Shown here piece after piece: positions 58,916-64,000 of a stretch of 64,000 nt of DNA. The stretch comes from Candidatus Gastranaerophilales bacterium (GTDB lineage Bacteria; Cyanobacteriota; Vampirovibrionia; Gastranaerophilales; Gastranaerophilaceae): contig CALUXX010000002.1 of NCBI GenBank assembly GCA_944324845.1, positions 168,496 through 232,495 on the forward strand, in the 5' to 3' direction. Under the pieces are notes generated by a model. It saw only the letters and a program-made list of their open reading frames with translations. It had not been told where the DNA came from and ran no database searches. How positions within the stretch are numbered: position 1 is the first letter of the stretch; each line of letters opens with the position of its first letter. The position numbers and the translations under genes are program-made.

Positions 58916-60256
58916 TTATTGCTCCTTCTTATAAAACTTTAGCACATGAGTTGGTTTTTGTCTTGTTTTTATTTTATCACTAATACCTAAATTAATCGCC
59001 CAAAAAACTTCATTTCCCTGGGTTAAAAACAGTAGGGTATCTTTTTTGTGGTTTGGAATTTTTTTTGAATTAAGGTATTTTTTTAATTTTTGTGTGCCGT
59101 CTAAACCGAAAGGTTGTATTATATCACCATCTTTTCGAGTTCGTATTTCAAATTCAAACGGGATGTTTTTCAAATCTACGTAGGCTGTATTTTCATATTC
59201 TTTAGGAAATTTTCTAACAACTTTGTCGAATTTTTCTATTTCAAAGATATAATTTTTGTTTTCATATTTTCCCTCTTTTAGAATGTGAAAATACGGAAGC
59301 TCTTGCTTTTCATTGTTAATAATTTCGATGAATTCACTGTTTATAAAAATCCATAAGTTTTCAGTGAGAGAACAGGTTTTACCTGATTTTGAGTTTGCAT
59401 TTTCTTTCAAAAAGTCTTGAATATATAAAATTCTATTTTTGTCATATTCAAGATTATTATATAAAAACAATTTATAGATTATTCTTTTTTGTATGGAGTT
59501 TGATTGTTTAAAGAATTTTTTTGTTTGAATTTTCCCGTCTTCTGTAATTTTTTCAAGAATTTTTGTTAAATATTCTTCTACAATTTCATTTTCTTCTTTT
59601 GCAATTTCGGAAAGTGAATTTATTTTATCTATCGCATTAGGGTTAATCTTTTTTAATTCAGGAAGAATTTTGGCTCTGATATAATTCCTTTTATATTCAA
59701 TGTTTGAATTTGAGCTGTCGATATTGGGGGTAAGTTTATTGTCTTTGCAATATTTTTCAATTTCATCTCTTGAAATATTCAGCAATGGACGATAGTAAAT
59801 CTCTCGATTTTCGCAAATTCCTCTAAGTCCGCAAATTCCTGTCCCTGTGCAAATTCTATATAATAAAGTTTCCGCATTATCGTTTTTGTTGTGGGCAGTA
59901 AAGATAATATGAGTGTTAAATTTTTCACTGCATTTTTGGAAAAAGTTATATCTTGCCTCTCTTGCAGCGGTTTCTGTATGGGGAACTGAATTTGATAATT
60001 TTTCGCAATAAATTTCAATTCCTTTGTTATTACAAAATTCTACACAATTTTTCTCTTCTCTGTCGCTTTCTTCTCCTCGCCAACCGTGGTTTAGGTGGAG
60101 TGCAATAATTCTATTTTTAGGAGCAGCTTTTTTTAGTGCGTTTGCAAGACACATTGAATCATAACCTCCTGAAAAACCTATCAAGTATATAAGTTCTTCG
60201 TGGTTTAGGTCATATTTTTCTAAAAAAGATTTAATTTCCTCACTAATTTTATTCAT
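58916..60256 (-). CDS. tilS: tRNA(Ile)-lysidine synthase
   Basis: Changes the wobble C of the CAU-anticodon tRNA-Ile to lysidine so that it reads AUA, using ATP and lysine. The PP-loop SGGYDS is at residues 29-34 (Tyr where Val or Ile is usual). LHLNHGWRGEESDREE, FTAHNKNDNAETLLYRI and GICGLRGI follow. The C-terminal domain ends LKFYKKEQ, with the TilS C-terminal RxxGDxIxPFG motif (RKDGDIIQPFG) near 365. The length of 446 is normal. It begins 5 bases after the Clp_N protein's stop without a clear ribosome binding site. Confidence 0.94.
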   Translation of the reverse strand: MNKISEEIKSFLEKYDLNHEELIYLIGFSGGYDSMCLANALKKAAPKNRIIALHLNHGWRGEESDREEKNCVEFCNNKGIEIYCEKLSNSVPHTETAAREARYNFFQKCSEKFNTHIIFTAHNKNDNAETLLYRICTGTGICGLRGICENREIYYRPLLNISRDEIEKYCKDNKLTPNIDSSNSNIEYKRNYIRAKILPELKKINPNAIDKINSLSEIAKEENEIVEEYLTKILEKITEDGKIQTKKFFKQSNSIQKRIIYKLFLYNNLEYDKNRILYIQDFLKENANSKSGKTCSLTENLWIFINSEFIEIINNEKQELPYFHILKEGKYENKNYIFEIEKFDKVVRKFPKEYENTAYVDLKNIPFEFEIRTRKDGDIIQPFGLDGTQKLKKYLNSKKIPNHKKDTLLFLTQGNEVFWAINLGISDKIKTRQKPTHVLKFYKKEQ

Positions 60257-60261
60257 AATGA

Positions 60262-61623
60262 CTAAGCTTTTTTAAGGTGTTTTTTTATACCTTCTCTGAT
60301 TTCAACAACATCTGTTCCTAATAATTCAAGTGCTTGCATTGCAAGTGATTCAGGTTCTGTTGTTATTGCCCATAACAAATCTGAGGATTCAATTTTAGTT
60401 TTATTTTGTTTTTTTGCGTATTCCCAAGCTGTTTCAAGAACTCGTTTTGCTCGTTTTGTGAATACTATTTCGCTATCAAAGTATTCATTTCCGTAGCCGA
60501 TAATTTTTTCGACCATAATTCGTGCATCTTTAATATTGATTTCAAGTTCTTTTAAAACTTCAGCACCAATACCTGTTCCTTCGCTTATAATTCCAAGCAA
60601 GAACATTTCGGTCCCTACAACGCCTCTGCCGATTCTTCGAGCTTCTTGTTTTGCAAGTCGTAAAATCGTAAGTGTTTCCGGCATTTGTTTTTCTATTGGT
60701 TTGATAATACCATGAGCCAAATCATCATCGTTTATGTGCAAATCTTTGAATATATTATATGCAAGTCCTTTTTTTGTTTTTAATAATCCTAAAATCATGT
60801 GTTCAGGTAAAACTTCAGATGAACCAAGTTCTTTTGCCGTTTGAAGTGCTAAACTCATCGCCATAAATGCACTTGGTGTAAATACTATTTGGCGACCTTC
60901 ATATTCAGGGTTTCTTGTTCCGATATGGGATAGTCTTTCATCAAAAATTTCGCTTGTTATTCCAAATTGTGCAAGAATTTTTGATAAATCAGAATCTTTA
61001 TCTTCTAATATAGATGATACGATTTGCTCCGTTCCTAATATTTCATAGTTTGACGCCGATAATTTTGCGACTGCTCTTTGAAAAACTTGTGAAGATTTTT
61101 CGTTGTCAAAAAGTGTATCTGTTTCTTTTGTTAAGTTTACTTCCTGTTCTTTATTTTCATCAAGTTCAGGGTGAAGATCTTTTTTGACTTTTCTTTGCAC
61201 AAGTTTTTCAATTAGCGGTTTAGATTTTTCGATATCAAATCCAAGATTTTCCAAATATTCAGGTATTCTTGATTTTTTATCACTAATTGCTGCTAAAACA
61301 AGATGCTCATAGTGCACTGTGGAATTTCCGGATTTGTCTATTAAATCCATTGTTTCGGTTAATATCCTTTTGAAATCGTCACTGAATGGAATTGAAGAAT
61401 TCATATCGGCTTCTTCAATATTCAGGCTCATATAGATCTCTTTTGCCAATCTTTCATATGTTATATCATATGTTTTAAATATTTTGGCACAAAAACCTTT
61501 TGTTTCTTTTATTAGAGCCAACAACAAATGTTCTGATAAAACTTTATCAGAATGATCATAAATTGCAATATTTTGCGCTTCTACTATTACATTAATTGCT
61601 TTTTCAGTGAACTTTTCAAACAA
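60262..61623 (-). CDS. Protein made of three ClpC-type N domains, no ATPase
   Basis: A 453-residue cytosolic protein composed only of Clp_N-type double repeats. Unit 1 is about 1-145 (FTEKAINVIVEAQNIAIYDH, VLSEHLLLALI, VHYEHLVLAAI). Unit 2 is about 183-315 (FQRAVAKLSASNYEILGTEQ, FTPSAFMAMSLALQTAKELG, VLPEHMILGLLK). Unit 3 is about 320-450 (LAKQEARRIGRGVVGTEMFL, FTKRAKRVLETAWEYAKKQN). No Walker A, Walker B or P-loop domain follows, so it is not a ClpC unfoldase. By analogy with plastid ClpT, ClpS-type adaptors and MecA-bound ClpC, it may bind substrates, adaptors or ClpP itself. The start is TTG with AAGGA 8 bases upstream. It precedes tilS. Confidence 0.85.
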   Translation of the reverse strand: MFEKFTEKAINVIVEAQNIAIYDHSDKVLSEHLLLALIKETKGFCAKIFKTYDITYERLAKEIYMSLNIEEADMNSSIPFSDDFKRILTETMDLIDKSGNSTVHYEHLVLAAISDKKSRIPEYLENLGFDIEKSKPLIEKLVQRKVKKDLHPELDENKEQEVNLTKETDTLFDNEKSSQVFQRAVAKLSASNYEILGTEQIVSSILEDKDSDLSKILAQFGITSEIFDERLSHIGTRNPEYEGRQIVFTPSAFMAMSLALQTAKELGSSEVLPEHMILGLLKTKKGLAYNIFKDLHINDDDLAHGIIKPIEKQMPETLTILRLAKQEARRIGRGVVGTEMFLLGIISEGTGIGAEVLKELEINIKDARIMVEKIIGYGNEYFDSEIVFTKRAKRVLETAWEYAKKQNKTKIESSDLLWAITTEPESLAMQALELLGTDVVEIREGIKKHLKKA

Positions 61624-61634
61624 AACATTAATCC

Positions 61635-61928
61635 TTATTCTTCGTCTTCTATATCTTCTTCAGGTAAGCTTTCAATATAAGCTTGAACTCTTTCAAATTC
61701 ATCATCATCTTCGATAGTTTCAAAGAATACTTCGTCGCTGTCTCCGTTTTCAATCAATCTCATAAGAACTAATTCCGGTTCTTCTTCTGAGTTTTCTGAA
61801 TCAACTTCGATTAATAGCGCATATTGTTTTTCTTCAAATTCAATAATATCATACAATTCACATTTGATGATGCTGCCATCTTCATCTGTTACTTCAATAA
61901 TATTGTTGTTTTCTTCTTCGATTGCCAT
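61635..61928 (-). CDS. DUF1292 acidic protein
   Basis: A 97-residue, very acidic protein of the DUF1292 (YrzB) family. IIEVTDEDGSIIKCELYDII, FEEKQYALLIEV and ELVLMRLIENG are the conserved beta strands, and the C-terminus is almost all Asp/Glu. It often sits next to ruvX, as here (12 bases apart). I start at the ATG at 61928 with AGGAG 8 bases upstream. A longer frame starting at 61979 would overlap ruvX and lacks such a site. Function in the family is unknown. Confidence 0.86.
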   Translation of the reverse strand: MAIEEENNNIIEVTDEDGSIIKCELYDIIEFEEKQYALLIEVDSENSEEEPELVLMRLIENGDSDEVFFETIEDDDEFERVQAYIESLPEEDIEDEE

Positions 61929-61939
61929 GTCTTTTTCTC

Positions 61940-62344
61940 CTATTTTTTTCGTGCAAGGTATTGTTCCAGTATAATACAAGCACTTTCAATATCAACTAAA
62001 CCTTTATCTTTTTTAAAATCTATTTTTTTATTTCGAAGATTTTCTTCTGCTGTATCAGAAGTAAGTCTTTCATCTTCAAATATTATTTCGTAATCTTTTA
62101 TTTTTGATGCAAACTCTTCGCAGTTTTCTGCCTGAAATCCTTTTGTTCCATCCATATTAAGGGGTAAACCGATTACAATTTTTTTTACGTTATTTTCTTT
62201 TGCTATTTTATAAATAGTTTCAAGAGCTTTATCTTCAGGTTCTCTTGAGATATATGAATGACCGTTAGAAAGCATAAGAAGATAATCACTTAGTGCTATG
62301 CCTATTCTTTTTGTTCCAACATCAAGTGCCATAACTTTATACAT
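61940..62344 (-). CDS. ruvX: RuvX/YqgF Holliday-junction resolvase-like nuclease
   Basis: A 134-residue RNase H-fold nuclease. ALDVGTKRIGIALSD (catalytic Asp 8), VIGLPLNMDGTKG, FEDERLTSDTAEENL (Glu/Arg) and the late DIESACIILEQYL (final Asp pair) define the family. It acts in RNA maturation (16S 5' processing in E. coli) and possibly in recombination. It overlaps the upstream gene by 8 bases and is followed closely by the DUF1292 gene, so the three are one unit, a common arrangement. Confidence 0.94.
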   Translation of the reverse strand: MYKVMALDVGTKRIGIALSDYLLMLSNGHSYISREPEDKALETIYKIAKENNVKKIVIGLPLNMDGTKGFQAENCEEFASKIKDYEIIFEDERLTSDTAEENLRNKKIDFKKDKGLVDIESACIILEQYLARKK

Positions 62345-63941
62345 TATCTACCCACTTTTCTTCAATATACTTGATTTTATCGTTTATTTCTTCGTGCGTC
62401 AAGTCGTATGAATTGATGTTTTTATCATATTTTATGACCATTAAATATTCATAGATGCTTCGTTTTAAGATGTCTTTAAATAATTCGTCTTGTTCTTCTT
62501 CTGAAAATATAATTCCATATACAATTTCCGCTTCTTCAGATTTCCCAATGGCGTATTTTATATATGCAGAATTTAATAATTTCTTTTTCCATTCCTCTTT
62601 TTCGTTGTTATCAAACACTTTGTTTAAGTTTTCTTCAATCAATTTATCAAGATTATCCGTATTTTTTAATTGTTTTAGTAAATCAATAAATTCATCACTA
62701 TAATTAGCGTCTAAGAACCAACGTGAAGAAATTCTAAGTTCTGAAAGTTTAGAACTGATATTTCCTTTGATGTCTTTAGGAGAAACATTTTCTTTAAGTA
62801 TTTCTTCAATAGATTTTGCTTCGTAATCAATATCAATAAGAAGGTTTCTCCAGCAAATGTATTCGTATGGGAATTTCCAGTTCAAACCGGATTTCTGAAT
62901 TGTTGCAAGTTCAGCATTATATAAAAGAGTTCTAAACGCATTTGGAGAAATTTCTACAGTTTTTTCATCCCTTAAAAACCTTTCAAGAATTTTGCTATAT
63001 TCAAATTCAGAAATTTCAAAAAATCCGAAACAATCTTTTATGCCTGTTTTGATGTTAGCAACGATAGAAACAAATCGGATTTTTTTGTTTTCGGTAAGTC
63101 TTGTAAATATCATCGCAATATCGCCGTATCCATCTGGATATGTTACATAGAATTTGTGTGGCGTGCTGTTTGATAGTATTTTCGTATAAAACTCTTTGGT
63201 ATTATCAACTCTCATTCCTGAAAGTTTCAGGGTTGAAAGACTTCTTTTTATTTCTTGAAGAATTTCCCCAATGGCATAATTTTTCATCTCTTCAAGAGCG
63301 TGAAGTGCAAGTTGAGATTTTGTTTGTCCCAAAAGTTTAAGCGCTTCAATCCCCGCAGGAGAATCCGGTTCTGACATAAATACAGGGATTAAGATATTTG
63401 CCATCGCATCAGATGAAAAATCGTCACCCAAAGAATTTATAAGTGTTATTTTATCATTGGTTCTAATGGTTGCCATAAAGTCCAAAAAGTCAATTTGAAC
63501 TTCCGGGTTTATAACGGCCGTGTTTAAAAGATGTTTTGTATTTTCATCAAGCAAACTTTTTGCATCATCTTCAAGATATTCTTCGCAGGTTTCATAAGAC
63601 CAATCGGAATCTAAATCCCTTAATAGGTTAAGGATTGTTATTTTTACTTCAGTTTGCAGATTTTGAATTTTTAAAGCAGACCATAGTTTGTTGATTAATT
63701 CTTCTTTCGGAAGATAATGTTCTAACATAAAACAAATTACAGGAATTTTCTCAGGTTGAGCGTTGGTTAATTCCTTAAATAAAATCTTTGATAATATACT
63801 TTTGTCTTTTTGAGCCTCAAGCATTTCAAACTCTGCAAGGCAGTTTTGAATATCATTAACAGAATTGATTTTTTTTAACAATTCAGTAATTGCAAATTTC
63901 ATCTCAAAAGGGCTTAATTGTTTAAAGTTAGAATTTGTCAT
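62337..63941 (-). CDS. Unknown 534-residue helical protein
   Basis: A large soluble protein. The first 225 residues look like HEAT-type helical pairs (KLWSALKIQNLQTEVKITIL, AGIEALKLLGQTKSQLALHA). A mixed beta region near 245-330 has FYVTYPDGYGDIAMIFTRL, and a second helical half follows. No catalytic motif or membrane segment is visible and I do not recognise the family. It overlaps ruvX by 8 bases and starts 8 bases after the gene before it. It belongs to a unit with ruvX, the DUF1292 gene and probably the Clp_N gene and tilS. A scaffolding role is suggested only by the fold impression. Confidence 0.8.
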   Translation of the reverse strand: MTNSNFKQLSPFEMKFAITELLKKINSVNDIQNCLAEFEMLEAQKDKSILSKILFKELTNAQPEKIPVICFMLEHYLPKEELINKLWSALKIQNLQTEVKITILNLLRDLDSDWSYETCEEYLEDDAKSLLDENTKHLLNTAVINPEVQIDFLDFMATIRTNDKITLINSLGDDFSSDAMANILIPVFMSEPDSPAGIEALKLLGQTKSQLALHALEEMKNYAIGEILQEIKRSLSTLKLSGMRVDNTKEFYTKILSNSTPHKFYVTYPDGYGDIAMIFTRLTENKKIRFVSIVANIKTGIKDCFGFFEISEFEYSKILERFLRDEKTVEISPNAFRTLLYNAELATIQKSGLNWKFPYEYICWRNLLIDIDYEAKSIEEILKENVSPKDIKGNISSKLSELRISSRWFLDANYSDEFIDLLKQLKNTDNLDKLIEENLNKVFDNNEKEEWKKKLLNSAYIKYAIGKSEEAEIVYGIIFSEEEQDELFKDILKRSIYEYLMVIKYDKNINSYDLTHEEINDKIKYIEEKWVDNV

Positions 63942-63949
63942 TATAATAT

Positions 63950-64000
63950 TTATCTAACCTTTCCCCAAAAAGCATCTAATATATGTTGAGCTTCTGCTGA
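63950..64000 (-). CDS. 3' end of an upstream gene, partial
   Basis: On the minus strand the last 17 codons of a gene are visible, reading SAEAQHILDAFWGKVR and then TAA at 63950-63952. Too little is present to identify it. The 8-base gap to the next start (63941) shows it belongs to the same operon as the unknown 534-residue gene. Confidence 0.55.
   Translation of the reverse strand, partial: SAEAQHILDAFWGKVR

Noticed and set aside
61929-61979. Upstream extension of the DUF1292 gene
   Set aside because: It would overlap ruvX, adds residues unlike the family and ignores the AGGAG site before the ATG at 61928.

Overview
The window is a continuous stretch of A+T-rich chromosome (roughly two thirds A+T by eye) with about 63 protein genes and one tRNA gene. 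I see no insertion sequence, prophage, integrase or CRISPR array. The cell looks Gram-negative: it has a TolC-like outer-membrane efflux protein, an EmrA/EmrB pair and an MlaE/MlaF-type permease. It looks fermentative and anaerobic: it has a single-chain pyruvate:ferredoxin oxidoreductase and glycogen synthase, and no respiratory genes here. The small RNA polymerase omega subunit resembles the cyanobacterial form. Several lineage-type proteins carry a short N-terminal Phe-containing motif. Together this suggests a non-photosynthetic gut relative of Cyanobacteria (Vampirovibrionia/Melainabacteria, Gastranaerophilales-like). That assignment is an inference.

Layout. 1-3.8 kb: small zinc-ribbon and unknown proteins, purine nucleoside phosphorylase and a probable omega subunit. 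3.8-12.4 kb, minus strand: glgA behind a large zinc-ribbon/cyclase-like/TPR protein, a secreted protein, a CBS-domain membrane protein and pgi. 12.5-15 kb, plus strand: gmk, coaBC and a NIF3 protein. 15-17.5 kb, minus: a radical SAM/SPASM enzyme and a LysM protein with a near-identical tandem duplication. 17.8-22 kb, plus: purA, a lineage protein and fusA. 22-28.5 kb: small unknowns, spmA/spmB, a TrmB-type regulator, a GGDEF protein and an AMMECR1-like/alpha-toroid fusion. 28.5-33 kb: a MarR-controlled divergent efflux locus. 33-40 kb, minus: a DEDDh exonuclease, a protein with a UvrD-type C-terminal domain, yqeK, nadD, an aminotransferase and mlaF/mlaE. 40-43.6 kb: metG, a ribbon-helix-helix protein, tRNA-Val, an XRE regulator and a Stealth-type sugar-phosphate transferase. 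43.7-50.8 kb, plus: the oxidoreductase, then a TPR/phosphoesterase/metallo-beta-lactamase-fold/TPR block. 50.9-57 kb: two membrane-associated lineage proteins, a thioredoxin, an alternative sigma factor, a formyl-THF cyclo-ligase, a coiled-coil protein and clpP. 57-64 kb, minus: a histidine kinase, hpt, tilS, a protein made only of ClpC-type N domains, a DUF1292 protein, ruvX, a large unknown and the tail of another gene.

The strongest genome-scale pattern is regulatory. At least eleven transcription units have a -10 hexamer ending exactly 6 or 7 bases before the start codon, with no ribosome binding site between. The transcript should therefore begin at the start codon (leaderless mRNA). Other genes in the same window have ordinary AGGAG-type leaders, so two initiation modes coexist. 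The other notable items are the Clp_N-only protein near clpP, the zinc-ribbon/cyclase-like/P-loop-less ATPase protein upstream of glgA, and the paired MarR operators covering both -10 elements of the efflux locus.
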